Assembly (NCBI GenBank): GCA_023430545.1
Contig: JAEZAF010000214.1
Coordinates: 1-64,000, forward strand
Length of the DNA stretch: 64,000 nt
Source of the DNA: Chloroflexota bacterium
GTDB lineage: Bacteria > Chloroflexota > Anaerolineae > Aggregatilineales > Phototrophicaceae
Direction of reading: 5' to 3'
The notes beneath the pieces were generated by a model. That model was not told the DNA's origin. It saw only the letters and a program-made list of their open reading frames with translations, and did not search any database. The position numbers and the translations under genes were made by a program. Shown here one piece after another: positions 27,196 to 37,129 of the stretch (positions are counted from its first letter, which is position 1; each line of letters starts with the position of its first letter).

Positions 27196-30126
27196 TTACA
27201 TGAGATGAAGCGGCCTGTCCTGGCTGTTCAGGATGGTAAGGGCATGATTGATCAGCGCTGGAAGTGAATCGGGCGAAATTGCCTGTTCACCCCATTGTGC
27301 ATTCTGCAAATGCTGCTTTACCCGGCGACGATAATCCATTTCAACCGCCGGATGCTCAATGAGTGACGTCCAGACTTTACACGCGTTTTCCGCCTGCCCG
27401 ACTGATAAATACCATTCTCCGACAGGATACAGCGCGGTGGTCATCATCGGTTCAGCGCCAGAGGCAAGCGCATGCTTAAGCGCTTCTTTCAGGGTATCCC
27501 TGCTATCAGGATGCCCAAGTGCAACCTGTGCTAAAGCGAGTGTCGAGAGACCATAGATCAGGCTGCGCACATCCTGAAGCTTTCTGGCAATCCTGACGGC
27601 GTGCTCGGCATACTCATAACCCTTTTCCGGATGACCGAGTAATGTGTACACATCACCTAAATTATTGGAGGTAATCGCTTCACCCTGCAGGAAGCCGCTG
27701 CTCTTGCTGAGAAGCAGCGCATTTTCGAAGTGGTGACAGGCACATTCATAGTCATCAAGCAGCATATAACTAAGGCCAAGAGAATTCGTGACGTGATAAG
27801 CCCCCAGATCATCATTCATCTCCCGGGCAATGTCATACGCCTCTGTTAATACCGCCAGTGCACTTTCGATTTCACCCGTTCTCGTATAAATAGCGCCAAG
27901 ATTGACCAGCGGCTTGAGAAGTTCTACCATCTTCAACTGACGGTAAATGTCAGCGCAGCGTTCCAGAGTTAATCTCGCCTCAGACATGTTCCCGGTATAA
28001 AGCTGGGCAATGCCCAGAAGGTTCAGCGAAAAAGCCAGCACACCATCTGTATTTTTCTGCTGTTCAATGAGAGCGACCGCTTCCCTGGCATCAGCAGCAG
28101 CCTCAGTAATACGCCCCAGACGCAGATACATACCCGTAATATGCATCTTTAAGCGTCCCAGCAGCGCCCTTTCACGTTCATCCCCCGGGTCAAGTGAAAG
28201 TCTCTCAAGACTTTTCTGAAAGAAGGTCAGTCCCTCAATATACCACCCGATGCCCTCATAGAAACGGTGCAGGGTGAATGACATATCGATCAGCACATGA
28301 AGGCGACGCTGATCAAGCGCGGTTTGCCAGCATTGGTACAGGTTGTCAAGTTCACTCCGCAAAAGTTCAACCGCTTCCGAAAGCCTTCGGGCATCAAAGA
28401 TAGTGTTGGCCTGCGCTATAATACCCAGATAATAGCTTTCAAAACGCGAGTTCAGATCCGGGAGATCTGTCTGAAATTCGCTGGCATAAGGGCGAATGAC
28501 GCCATGTAAGCTCCATCTGGCCCCGTCATAACGAATAAGCGATCTTGTATAAAGCGCCTGTAGAAGCGCTTCATCTGCACCTGCGATGAAAGCCGCCGCT
28601 TCTGTAGAAAACGCCCCCTTAAACACGGCAAGATCTGCCAGTGCCGTTTGTTCAAATAAGCTGAGAAGCTGCCATGAGGTCAGGAAAGCCGCTCTCAGGC
28701 TTTGATGTCGCGGATCGGTGTTGATCCATCCTGCCTGTAAGAAATCCTTATTCCGTTGAATCTGTTCAAGCAGTTCAACAGCATTATCTGCCATAATCGC
28801 ACCTGCCAGTTCGATCGCAAGGGGCAGCCCTTCCAGAAGTGCACACAATGCGGCTGCATCATGGTCTCGCTGAAGTTTCTGCCCGTGCTGAAGTGCTGTT
28901 TGTATCAGCAGTCGAACGCTGGCATTATCTTCTGACGGGTCAAACGGTAGGCCATCGAGAGGGAACACCCATTCTTCGCGCAGTCCAAGCCGATGCCGCG
29001 AAGTGACCATGATCTTAAGTTCGGGCACAGCCGCGATAAGATTTGACAGCCAGTGTGCGAATTCTGGCAGATGTTCTGCATTATCGAAGATAAGCAGCAT
29101 CTCACGTTCCGCAAGAAAACGTTCGACTTTATGCTGTGCATTACTGACATTCTGAAGAACGATACCCAGTTTCTCGGCCAGCACAGAGATCAGAGAGATC
29201 GAATCGACGATGGTTGCAAGTGGCACATAACACACACCATTCAGATACCAGCCTGATTCTATCCGGCCAATTTCCTGCACCAATCGCGATTTTCCAGCAC
29301 CACCCACACCAGTAATCGTAATGAGGCGGCATTCAGTCTGTCTGAGCCTGCGGCGTATCTGGCTGATTTCACTTTCACGCCCTATAAACAGGGAGTGGAC
29401 AGCAGGGATGTTGTGTCGAACGGCAGACTGCGCCAGCGTCACCTGATGCGCAATTCGCTGAGTGTCGGGGCTTAAATCTGCTTCCAGTTCATTGCTTAGC
29501 CGCTCGCGCAGTTGTTCGATACTCTGAAATGCTTCTCTGATCTTCCCCTGATATACCAGTGTTCGCCACAGTGCATGATAAGCCGTTTCTCGGTACGCAT
29601 CATGAGCAATCAAGTGACGTGCAAGCGCTTCCGTCTGGACAATTTCACCCAGCAACAGACGAGTGTTGAGCTGTTCCTCCAGATACTGTTGATAACGAAG
29701 GATGTAAGACTCACGCTGACGAGTCAGCCACTGGTCAAGTTCTTCAGCATCTGCGATCACTACCCCCGCCATGAATGTATCCCGATACGCTGCCAATAGA
29801 ACCGCCGGCTCTTCAGGTTTATCGTCCAGCAGCCGGATATCAAGCTGGAATGCCTGTGAAGTATCAAACTGCACCGTCTGACGATTGCTGCGCACATAAC
29901 CGGGAACGAGTTTCTGAAGGTTATGCAGTGCCTGACGCAGGTTACTCAGCGCCCGTTCCTGCGGCATCTCTGCCCATAACAGCCCGGCCAGATAATCACG
30001 CGAGTGAGGGCGCGCTTCCACTGCCAGATAACACAGCAGGACCAGTGCTTTTTGTGAGATAAAGTCGGTAACAGGGATTCCATCAAGGGAAACGCTCGGA
30101 TATCCGAGCAAGTTGATTTGCAGCAT
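27196..30126 (-). CDS. SARP/BTAD-type regulator with NB-ARC ATPase and TPRs
   Basis: 976 residues in the AfsR/SARP layout. Residues 1-95 form an OmpR-like winged helix (LLGYPSVSLDGIPV...KALVLLCYLA...RALSNLRQALHNL), 100-240 the helical BTAD, then an NTPase with Walker A GVGGAGKS near 275 and Walker B MLLIFDNAEH, followed from about 620 by TPR helices such as LGDVYTLLGHPEKGYEYAEH. Such proteins gate DNA binding by nucleotide and ligand state. It converges on the truncated binding-protein gene and diverges from the LCCL gene 95 bp away, which could be its target. Confidence 0.9.
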   Translation of the reverse strand: MLQINLLGYPSVSLDGIPVTDFISQKALVLLCYLAVEARPHSRDYLAGLLWAEMPQERALSNLRQALHNLQKLVPGYVRSNRQTVQFDTSQAFQLDIRLLDDKPEEPAVLLAAYRDTFMAGVVIADAEELDQWLTRQRESYILRYQQYLEEQLNTRLLLGEIVQTEALARHLIAHDAYRETAYHALWRTLVYQGKIREAFQSIEQLRERLSNELEADLSPDTQRIAHQVTLAQSAVRHNIPAVHSLFIGRESEISQIRRRLRQTECRLITITGVGGAGKSRLVQEIGRIESGWYLNGVCYVPLATIVDSISLISVLAEKLGIVLQNVSNAQHKVERFLAEREMLLIFDNAEHLPEFAHWLSNLIAAVPELKIMVTSRHRLGLREEWVFPLDGLPFDPSEDNASVRLLIQTALQHGQKLQRDHDAAALCALLEGLPLAIELAGAIMADNAVELLEQIQRNKDFLQAGWINTDPRHQSLRAAFLTSWQLLSLFEQTALADLAVFKGAFSTEAAAFIAGADEALLQALYTRSLIRYDGARWSLHGVIRPYASEFQTDLPDLNSRFESYYLGIIAQANTIFDARRLSEAVELLRSELDNLYQCWQTALDQRRLHVLIDMSFTLHRFYEGIGWYIEGLTFFQKSLERLSLDPGDERERALLGRLKMHITGMYLRLGRITEAAADAREAVALIEQQKNTDGVLAFSLNLLGIAQLYTGNMSEARLTLERCADIYRQLKMVELLKPLVNLGAIYTRTGEIESALAVLTEAYDIAREMNDDLGAYHVTNSLGLSYMLLDDYECACHHFENALLLSKSSGFLQGEAITSNNLGDVYTLLGHPEKGYEYAEHAVRIARKLQDVRSLIYGLSTLALAQVALGHPDSRDTLKEALKHALASGAEPMMTTALYPVGEWYLSVGQAENACKVWTSLIEHPAVEMDYRRRVKQHLQNAQWGEQAISPDSLPALINHALTILNSQDRPLHLM

Positions 30127-30221
30127 ATTCAGACGTATTCAATAAACGCTGAGTAAACGATAGGCCGTTATTGTAGCACTGAGTAAATCTTTCCCCTATC
30201 AATTCGTGCAAGGACGAACCA

Positions 30222-31667
30222 ATGAAACCGATCTATCATGTCATGTGGATTTGCGCTGTGCTTATCGCAGTATTTTTCACTGCGCCTCTTTCGTCACAGC
30301 CAGCGGATGCGACATATACCACTGAAGGAGGAGTCACTGCCAGTTACCCATCTGCATGGGAGGCTGCTGAAAATTCTCCGCTGACACTTGTTTTAACGGA
30401 TCAAGACGGGTGGACAATCACCATCAGTGTCGGTGAAGCGGCGCTCTACAACTTCAATAGTCTGGAAGCAGATACCAGCGCGGATATTGTGCTCAGTGGT
30501 TTTATTGATTTCCTGAAACTGGCTGGAAATGTCATCGAACAGGAGACACCAGAGGCGGTTCGTGTGGGCAATTTGCCCGCATTAAAACAGACATCAGTGG
30601 CGACCACTGGCGTTCCGTTCGAAATTGTTGCATTTAACCTGCCAGATGGAACGGCGGTATTGTCATTTGTAGGTAAGCAAGGCGATACTATTCCCCCAAC
30701 GCCCGAAGTTCTCGATGTTTTTTATGATGTACTGGCCTCTGTCACATTCGTCGAAACCAATAGTGTCGATACAGAAACAGACCTATCACCTACGGAAGAG
30801 GTCTATATTCCGGATGGGGCTGTTATAGTGGCCGATCTCGAACCCGGCATACTGCGTTTTGAAGAAGGTATCGAGACTGTTTATCCGGAAGGCTGGTCGA
30901 TTTACACCGAATATCCGTACATTGAATCATCCGCCGCATTATTCTATGGCGAAAGCTTTGATAATTTCGAGGCGTTTATGCTGATCTCGGTTCAGGATGT
31001 GTCAGAGCTGTCCATCGAAACATTTCGCACTTCGATCATGTCCATGACAGCCATGGTATACACTGGCCGTGAAGATTATGATCCTGAGCGGGATATTCTG
31101 AGTGAAACCCTCTCAGATGACCGCGTGATCCAGTATCTGGATGTCTCTGAGGCAGAAGCGCTGATGGGTAATACATTCATCATTCCATTGGATGCACGGT
31201 ACTGGGTATGGGCGTCATTAACCACTATTCCTACAGAAACAGATCCCGCGCTTCGTACTGAAGAGGCATTCGAGATTGTACGAAGCCTGACATTTGCTCC
31301 TCAGGAAGGCACGTTTACCCTCGACGGGTATCGCCTCATCATGGAGAAAGCCACCTGTGAACTGGTATTGAATACCAGCCATGTTAATCAGTCTGTACCC
31401 TACGCGCTGTTTGAATGTCCGGCAAATTGTGCTGGCTCAGAATATGAAGTATGGGGAAGTGACATTTATACGCTCGATAGCAGCCTTTGTGCAGCCGCCA
31501 TTCATACGGGTGCAATCACCGACGCAGAGGGCGGGACGGTGCTGACGACATGGCTTTCGGGGCAGGAGTCCTACGCTGGAACAGAGCAGAATGGCATTTC
31601 GACGATGGAGTATGGCGCATGGGGGGACAGCTTTAAAGTTGAACCGTTCACGTCCGGGAATGAATAG
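30222..31667 (+). CDS. secreted protein with two PsbP-like repeats and an LCCL domain
   Basis: 481 residues. A Sec-type signal (VMWICAVLIAVFFTAPLSS) precedes two related halves, about 32-180 and 215-370, each with a YPSAW/YPEGW motif, a long acidic middle and a FDVFY/EIVRSLTF closing helix, the pattern of PsbP/MOG1-like domains. Residues 397-475 are an LCCL domain: CPANC, VWGSDIYT, SSLCAAAIHTGAI, GGTV and NGISTMEYGAWGDSF. LCCL domains bind ligands such as lipids or glycans outside cells and are best known in eukaryotes. It is exported, with no anchor visible. The role is unknown. Confidence 0.85.
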   Translation: MKPIYHVMWICAVLIAVFFTAPLSSQPADATYTTEGGVTASYPSAWEAAENSPLTLVLTDQDGWTITISVGEAALYNFNSLEADTSADIVLSGFIDFLKLAGNVIEQETPEAVRVGNLPALKQTSVATTGVPFEIVAFNLPDGTAVLSFVGKQGDTIPPTPEVLDVFYDVLASVTFVETNSVDTETDLSPTEEVYIPDGAVIVADLEPGILRFEEGIETVYPEGWSIYTEYPYIESSAALFYGESFDNFEAFMLISVQDVSELSIETFRTSIMSMTAMVYTGREDYDPERDILSETLSDDRVIQYLDVSEAEALMGNTFIIPLDARYWVWASLTTIPTETDPALRTEEAFEIVRSLTFAPQEGTFTLDGYRLIMEKATCELVLNTSHVNQSVPYALFECPANCAGSEYEVWGSDIYTLDSSLCAAAIHTGAITDAEGGTVLTTWLSGQESYAGTEQNGISTMEYGAWGDSFKVEPFTSGNE

Positions 31668-31805
31668 ATCTTCGCCCTCTCGTTCGTAATATACCGGGAT
31701 CAGAAGGCTCAATACGGCTCCAGTACGCTCCATGTCGGCTGACTTGATAACAGAAAAGCCCTGATTCTTGCTGATTGTATCCGTATGAGTATACCAGCAT
31801 GGTGA

Positions 31806-31860
31806 CCAGCCCTGTTTGCTTATCAGGTTTAATCAAACCATACCCATCAAACAGGGCTGG
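31806..31860. repeat. nested inverted repeat
   Basis: CCAGCCCTGTTTG and CAAACAGGGCTGG are perfect 13-bp arms 29 bases apart, and the loop contains a second dyad GGTTT-AATC-AAACC. It lies 139 bp past the LCCL gene stop. The nested form could be a terminator or the end of a lost mobile element. Otherwise 31668-32063 shows no supported gene; an open 44-codon stretch from ATG 31873 has no recognisable similarity. Confidence 0.45.
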
Positions 31861-32063
31861 GAGACGACCGGATGCAGCAGATACAGACAGCCGCTGGATC
31901 GCTTGCGGGCCTGATATTCGCTGTCGGTTCAGTGGAGATGGTGGTCAAAGCGGGGAAGAATGCCTTGAAAGTGATTTCTCACCACTGCTTAGAGGGCTGG
32001 GTCTGATACCTTCACAGAAGGATAAACAGCCCGCAACTGATAGTGAGCAATGCCGCTGGCTTG

Positions 32064-32135
32064 TGACAGGACTCGAACCTCACTCAGGCACAAAAAAAGC
32101 CATCCTGAGGGTTTCAGGACGGCTTTTTGAGCTTA
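32064..32135 (-). repeat. left copy of 72-bp recombinase-end repeat
   Basis: This stretch matches 43805-43876 with 5 mismatches; the first 38 bases are identical. It contains a tRNA-T-arm-like core (minus strand GAGGTTCGAGTCCTGT), an A7/T7 tract and a hairpin terminator. It ends in a TAA that closes a minus-strand frame reading FLLGVKFSF (from about 32162), comparable to VQLGVKLIN at the end of the intact recombinase at 43874. So this is the relic 3' end of a second, otherwise lost recombinase gene of the same family. Confidence 0.75.
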
Positions 32136-32202
32136 GAATGAAAATTTTACCCCCAACAGGAAATCGACTAGCATTCGTACCTCAGAACAAGCCGTCGAGC
32201 TT

Positions 32203-32373
32203 GTGCTTACTCATTTGTATTCTGTGCCCTCCGCTGCTGAACACAGGCAACAACGCAATCATGAGATTTACCACTTGTTCGCCGAAGGCATGACGAAAGC
32301 TGAGATTACCCGACGATTTGGTATTTCAGAGCGGCGTGTTGGACAGATTATCGATGAAAAACAACAATTATGA
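32203..32373 (+). pseudogene. helix-turn-helix fragment
   Basis: 56 codons from GTG 32203 (the frame stays open upstream to about 32137). The end, HLFAEGMTKAEITRRFGISE followed by RRVGQII, is a clean helix-turn-helix as found in transposases, resolvases and small phage regulators. There is no good ribosome site and the frame begins inside the recombinase relic, so I read it as a fragment. From 32374 to 32725 I see only AT-rich DNA that must carry the urtA promoter; TTGACA at 32584 is a possible -35 without a good -10. Confidence 0.45.
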
Positions 32374-32725
32374 AAACAACAATTACGGAATCTGCTTTCC
32401 AACACACGGTATGTATAGTCCCAGATTACTGAAAGGGTTGGACAACAAAAGCATCGCAAGCCTCTACAATGCCTATTCTACTTGTTAGGATAATCCGCTT
32501 AACTAATCCCTAGTACTAGTGCACAATCCAGTTCGATTATTCATCGATTTCGAATGTTCTAGGGTTATCAAATTTGTAATTTTTGACAAATAGCTGCCAA
32601 TCCCTAGCGTAAAGTTACAAACTTTCGCTTTATAAATTAGTGAGGTAAGTCATTTTAAGCTCTCTTTAATAAAGTTAATTTCTCCTCCGCACCTCATTCT
32701 CTACCCCATCTCCAAAGGAGAGCAT

Positions 32726-34123
32726 ATGTCCCGCGAAATACCGACCTTCACTACTAAACATGTCATCTTTTTTTGCTTCATGGTATGCCTGGTGATTGGT
32801 TTTACCTCTGTGATCAGTGCACAGGAAGAACCGATCAAAGTCGGAATTCTGCATTCATTAAGCGGCACCATGTCGATCAGTGAAACGACCGTTCGCGACT
32901 CGACATTGATGGCGATTGAAGAAATCAATGCGGCAGGCGGCGTTCTCGGACGACAGCTTGAACCCATCGTCGAAGACGGCGCAAGTGACTGGCCGACCTT
33001 TGCTGAGAAAGCCCGCAAGCTGCTGCTGGAAGATCAGGTTTCCGTAATCTTCGGTGGGTGGACGAGCGCAAGCCGTAAAGCCATGCTTCCCGTCGTGGAA
33101 GAAAACAACGGCCTCCTGTTCTACCCGGTGCAGTACGAAGGGTTGGAGATGTCGCCGAATATCGTGTATACCGGTGCGACGACCAACCAGCAGATCGTCC
33201 CAGCAGTGGAATATCTGTTGAGCCAAGGCAAGACGAAGTTCTTCCTGCTTGGATCTGACTATGTGTTCCCGCGTACTTCAAACACCATCATCCGCGCGCA
33301 GCTTGATGCTGCCGGCGCTGAAGTGGTTGGTGAAGAATATCTGCCGCTCGGCGGCACCGAATTCAGCTCGATCCTGCTCCAGATCCAGCAGGCTTCACCT
33401 GACGTGATCTTCAACACGCTGAATGGTGACAGCAACGTCGCCTTCTTCAAGCAGTTCACCGACCTGGGTTACACCGCCGAAACGCTGCCGGTACTGTCGG
33501 TCAGTATCGCAGAAGAAGAAGTCACCGGTATCGGCATTGAGAATATCGTCGGCCAGCTCGTGTCCTGGAACTACTACCAGACCGTTTCTACGCCGAAGAA
33601 TGAAGAATTTGTGGCAGCATTTAAAGCAAAGTACGGCGAAACTCGCGTGACAAGCGACCCGATGGAAGCGGGATACTTCGGTGTCTATCTGTGGGCAGCA
33701 GCGGCTGAAGCGGCAGGCAGTGTCGCCGTTGATGACGTTCTGGCTGCAATTGGTGCAGGCGGTATCGCGGCGGAAGCACCCGAAGGGCCCGTTTCACTCG
33801 ACGGCCCGACCCAGCACACAGTGAAACCTGTTCGTATCGGTGTCATCCGCGATGATGGGCTGATTGATACGTTGTTTGAAACTGAGCCGGTCATCCCCGA
33901 CCCGTATCTCTGCGGTTATGAGTGGGCAACCGTCCTCACCCGTCCAGAAGGCATCTGCGACTCGATGGCTACTCCGGAAGCGACGATGGATACGACTATG
34001 GAAGCCACAATGGAAATGACGGCAGAAGCGACCGCCGAAATGACCATGGAAGCGACAATGGAAACGACTGCTGAAATCACGGAAGAGGCGACGCTCGAAA
34101 TCACACCGGAATCGACTCCGTAA
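32726..34123 (+). CDS. urtA: urea ABC transporter, substrate-binding protein
   Basis: 465 residues. A Sec signal ([20 protein letters not shown]) precedes a branched-chain-amino-acid-type periplasmic binding protein of the UrtA/FmdD group: [64 protein letters not shown] and HTVKPVRIG. These match UrtA of cyanobacteria and binds urea (or short amides). An AAGGAG seven bases upstream fixes the start. The last 45 residues are a low-complexity Glu/Met/Thr/Ala tail not found in usual UrtA. It is the first gene of the urea block, followed by a hairpin. Confidence 0.93.
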   Translation: MSREIPTFTTKHVIFFCFMVCLVIGFTSVISAQEEPIKVGILHSLSGTMSISETTVRDSTLMAIEEINAAGGVLGRQLEPIVEDGASDWPTFAEKARKLLLEDQVSVIFGGWTSASRKAMLPVVEENNGLLFYPVQYEGLEMSPNIVYTGATTNQQIVPAVEYLLSQGKTKFFLLGSDYVFPRTSNTIIRAQLDAAGAEVVGEEYLPLGGTEFSSILLQIQQASPDVIFNTLNGDSNVAFFKQFTDLGYTAETLPVLSVSIAEEEVTGIGIENIVGQLVSWNYYQTVSTPKNEEFVAAFKAKYGETRVTSDPMEAGYFGVYLWAAAAEAAGSVAVDDVLAAIGAGGIAAEAPEGPVSLDGPTQHTVKPVRIGVIRDDGLIDTLFETEPVIPDPYLCGYEWATVLTRPEGICDSMATPEATMDTTMEATMEMTAEATAEMTMEATMETTAEITEEATLEITPESTP

Positions 34124-34159
34124 GCGGCCCGATCTTAGTCAGGAATAAATGACGAATAA

Positions 34160-34194
34160 CGGTGCTTCTGTCTGAAATTGAGGCAGAAGCACCG
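34160..34194 (+). terminator. 11-bp hairpin between urtA and urtB
   Basis: CGGTGCTTCTG and CAGAAGCACCG are perfect arms with a 13-base loop, 36 bases after the urtA stop. There is no T-run, so partial termination or mRNA stabilisation giving excess UrtA is the likely effect. Confidence 0.65.
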
Positions 34195-34242
34195 CGTGTT
34201 TCCTGAAGCCAGATCTATCAACGTGTGTGAAGGGGTCAGAAT

Positions 34243-35169
34243 ATGCAAATCTATATTGCCCAGCTCTTTAATGGCATCAGCATCGGTTCGATTTTGCTGC
34301 TGGCAGCCTTGGGCCTAGCGTTTTCCTTTGGCCTGATGAAGGTCATCAACATGGCGCACGGTGAGTTCATCATGATCGGCGCTTATGTCACCTATATTTT
34401 TCAGACGTTTCTCGCGGTCCCGCTGCGGGGAGCAAACGGCCCCAAAGAAGGGCTGATTTTTGTCATCTCCATTATTGCGGCCTTTTTCATCACCGGCGCA
34501 CTCGGATTATTACTTGAAAATCTGGTCATTCGACGATTGTACGGACGACCTGCGGACACCTTACTGGCGACTTGGGGTATTGGGCTGATCCTGCAGCAGT
34601 TGGTGCGCAGCTATGACCCACGCAATGTGCCAGTCACTTCCCCAAGCTGGCTGAATGGACGCTTGGTTGTTGCAGAAGGGATTGGCTTCCCGTATGCGCG
34701 TCTGTTCATTATCGCGCTGGCTGTGATTTGCGTCATCGGCGTTTATATCTACCTCTATCGCACGCCAAATGGACGCCGCACGCGCGCCGTGATGCAGAAT
34801 CGTGAAATGGCTGCGTCGCTCGGTGTCTCCACCCGACGCGTCGACGCACTGACCTTCGCGCTTGGAACTGGCTTGGCAGGCGTAGCAGGATCGGCGCTGA
34901 CACTCATTGGACAAATCGGACCGCAGCTCGGCTCCAGTTATATCGTCGATGCCTTCATGGTGGTCGTTCTCGGCGGTGTCGGCAGTCTCCCGGGGACCAT
35001 TCTCGCAGCCTTCCTTATCGGCACCCTCAACCCCGTCTTCGAAATGGCGATTTCCTCTGCTGGTGCAGACTCGGCGGCTTCACTCGGTAAAGTGCTGGTC
35101 TTCGTCGTAATTATCGCCTTCCTGCAGTTCAGGCCGAACGGGCTGCTCGCACTTCGCAGCCGAGCGTAG
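34243..35169 (+). CDS. urtB: urea ABC transporter permease
   Basis: 308 residues, about eight membrane helices, LivH-type. Typical segments are [22 protein letters not shown] near the N-terminus, [14 protein letters not shown], and the transmembrane-proximal [18 protein letters not shown] loop that contacts the ATPase. UrtB-specific are [11 protein letters not shown] and [16 protein letters not shown]. An AGGGG precedes the ATG. It forms the membrane pore with UrtC, whose gene starts 11 bp after this one ends. Confidence 0.94.
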   Translation: MQIYIAQLFNGISIGSILLLAALGLAFSFGLMKVINMAHGEFIMIGAYVTYIFQTFLAVPLRGANGPKEGLIFVISIIAAFFITGALGLLLENLVIRRLYGRPADTLLATWGIGLILQQLVRSYDPRNVPVTSPSWLNGRLVVAEGIGFPYARLFIIALAVICVIGVYIYLYRTPNGRRTRAVMQNREMAASLGVSTRRVDALTFALGTGLAGVAGSALTLIGQIGPQLGSSYIVDAFMVVVLGGVGSLPGTILAAFLIGTLNPVFEMAISSAGADSAASLGKVLVFVVIIAFLQFRPNGLLALRSRA

Positions 35170-35180
35170 AGGAATGATTC

Positions 35181-36329
35181 ATGATTAAACAACAGACACA
35201 AACAAAATTGTCTGGTATCGGTATCGGCTTCAACTGGCAGACGCTGGCATTTGTCCTGTGCAGTGCGTTCATGGTGTTCGTGCTGCCAGCCGTCCTGTCT
35301 GACTTTCAGATCAACCTGCTGGGACGCTTTCTAACCTACGCGATCGTCGCGGTCGGTCTTGATCTGATCTGGGGTTATACCGGGATGCTCAGCCTCGGGC
35401 AGGGGTTGTTCTTTGGCATTGGCGCGTACTGCTTCGCGATGTACCTCAACCTCGAGACCGCGGGAGCGCGTATGCCGGAGTTCATGGGGCTGTACGGCGT
35501 AACGGAACTCCCCTTGCTATGGCAGCCGTTTCACTCCCCGGTGTTAGCGGTCATCATCGCGATTGTGTTTCCGATGATTATCGCCGGTCTGGTTGGTTTT
35601 ATGATCTTTCGGAGCCGCATTCAGGGAGTCTACTTTTCGATTATCACGCAGGCGCTGACTGCAATCGTCGCACTGCTGCTTATCGGCCAGCAGAAGATTA
35701 TCAACGGCACCAACGGCATTACCGAGATGCGGACGATCTTTGGGGCAACGCTGGCCGATCCGAATACCCACCGCAATTTGTACATCGCAACGGTCATCGT
35801 CCTTGGTCTGGTTTTCCTCGGATGTCGCTGGCTGATCCGCTCGCGTTTTGGACGGTTGCTGATTGCCGTTCGCGATGACGAAAACCGTGTACGTTTCATG
35901 GGTTATAACACCGTGGTGGTGAAGACACTTGTCTTTGCACTCTCCGCTGGCATCGCCGGACTCGCAGGCGCGCTGTTCGTACCGCAGGTTGGCATCATCT
36001 CGCCAAAGCAGCTCGACATCACCGCATCGATTGAGATTGTCATCTGGGTGGCAGTCGGTGGACGTGGCACGCTGATCGGCGCAATCCTCGGTGCGATTCT
36101 GGTGAACACAGGCAAAAGCTCGATCAGTACCGCGAACCCCGATCTCTGGCAGTTGATTATGGGTGGTCTGTTCGTCGGCGTGGTGCTGCTGTTCCCCAAG
36201 GGTCTGGTCGGCACCGTCTGGAATCTGATCGCACGCTTTAAGTCGAGCTGGCGACCACGGACGTCCACTGCGCCGATTGATCCCGCCTCTGTTGATGGGA
36301 TGAATATCGAAGCTGAAGCCGTGTCTTAG
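35181..36329 (+). CDS. urtC: urea ABC transporter permease
   Basis: 382 residues, LivM-type permease with about nine helices. It shows LDLIWGYTGMLSLGQGLFFGIGAY, the family insert with the EFMGLYGVTELPLLW motif, and FVPQVGIISPKQLDITASIE, all UrtC signatures, plus the ATPase-contact loop WVAVGGRGTLIGAILGA. AGAGGA lies upstream of the ATG, 11 bp after urtB. The last 30 residues are a soluble, variable tail. Confidence 0.94.
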   Translation: MIKQQTQTKLSGIGIGFNWQTLAFVLCSAFMVFVLPAVLSDFQINLLGRFLTYAIVAVGLDLIWGYTGMLSLGQGLFFGIGAYCFAMYLNLETAGARMPEFMGLYGVTELPLLWQPFHSPVLAVIIAIVFPMIIAGLVGFMIFRSRIQGVYFSIITQALTAIVALLLIGQQKIINGTNGITEMRTIFGATLADPNTHRNLYIATVIVLGLVFLGCRWLIRSRFGRLLIAVRDDENRVRFMGYNTVVVKTLVFALSAGIAGLAGALFVPQVGIISPKQLDITASIEIVIWVAVGGRGTLIGAILGAILVNTGKSSISTANPDLWQLIMGGLFVGVVLLFPKGLVGTVWNLIARFKSSWRPRTSTAPIDPASVDGMNIEAEAVS

Positions 36330-36346
36330 GGAAAGGAAAAGTGACG

Positions 36347-37108
36347 ATGAGCACTGGTAACATTATGGCCCTCGAGGGCGTGAATATCAGCTTTGATGGC
36401 TTCAAAGTGCTGGATGACCTCGATTTTTCAATTGCCTATAACGAACTGCGCTTTCTGATCGGTCCGAACGGCGCGGGGAAATCCACACTACTGGATATCA
36501 TGACCGGCAAGACGCGCCCGAACAAAGGCAAGGTCACATTCGACGGCAACATCAATGTCACACGTGTTTCGGAGCATCATCTGGTACGTCATGGCATTGG
36601 CCGTAAATTTCAGACACCAACCGTCTTCAACAGCCTGTCAGTCTATGAAAACCTCGAAGCCGCCATCGGTTTCAAAGCGCCGATTCTCGAACTTGGGACA
36701 CCGCTTTCTGGCGAACAGTGTGACAAAATCGCTGAGACGCTTGAAGTCACGAACTTAGCCGCGCATCAAGCCCGACCTGCCGGGACCTTGTCGCATGGTC
36801 AGAAACAGTGGCTGGAAATCGGCATGCTGCTGGTACAGGAACCGAAGCTGCTGCTGCTGGATGAGCCTGTCGCAGGGATGACGCGCCGCGAACGCGATCA
36901 TACCGGTGAACTGCTGCATCGCATCGGCAAGAACCGTTCGATTCTAGTGGTCGAACATGACATGGTGTTCGTCCGGCAGTTCGCGACGACCGTCACCTGT
37001 CTGCACATGGGCAAACTACTGTGCGAAGGCTCGGTCGAGGCCGTCCAGAACGACCCGAAAGTGATTGAAGTGTACGTGGGACGTGGTCGCGATCACGACG
37101 CGGCTTAA
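36347..37108 (+). CDS. urtD: urea ABC transporter ATP-binding protein
   Basis: 253 residues, LivG-type ABC ATPase: Walker A GPNGAGKST, the Q-loop near RKFQTPTVF, signature LSHGQKQWLEIG, Walker B LLLLDEPVAGM and His switch VEHDM. ATG 36347 is nine bases behind AAAGGA; a GTG six bases earlier is possible. It lies 17 bp after urtC and pairs with UrtE to drive uptake. Confidence 0.94.
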   Translation: MSTGNIMALEGVNISFDGFKVLDDLDFSIAYNELRFLIGPNGAGKSTLLDIMTGKTRPNKGKVTFDGNINVTRVSEHHLVRHGIGRKFQTPTVFNSLSVYENLEAAIGFKAPILELGTPLSGEQCDKIAETLEVTNLAAHQARPAGTLSHGQKQWLEIGMLLVQEPKLLLLDEPVAGMTRRERDHTGELLHRIGKNRSILVVEHDMVFVRQFATTVTCLHMGKLLCEGSVEAVQNDPKVIEVYVGRGRDHDAA

Positions 37109-37129
37109 GGTTAAAGAGGAACGCAGCCG

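Noticed and set aside
31437..31733. 98-codon minus-strand ORF
   Set aside because: Antisense to the well-supported LCCL domain.
32064..32100. A tRNA gene on the minus strand, because of the GGTTCGAGTCC motif
   Set aside because: Only the T-arm is present; no acceptor, D-arm or anticodon arm can be drawn around it at any of the three copies, and a terminator lies where the anticodon arm should be.
31775..32293. 172-codon plus-strand ORF
   Set aside because: Runs through an inverted repeat and a terminator/recombinase relic read backwards, has no ribosome site and no protein-like pattern.
32584..32612. sigma-70 promoter of urtA at TTGACA
   Set aside because: The -35 looks good, but no acceptable -10 stands 16-18 bases downstream.
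33961..34123. CRISPR or tandem DNA repeat at the urtA 3' end
   Set aside because: The repeats are imperfect codon-level repeats in frame, without spacers; they are a low-complexity protein tail.
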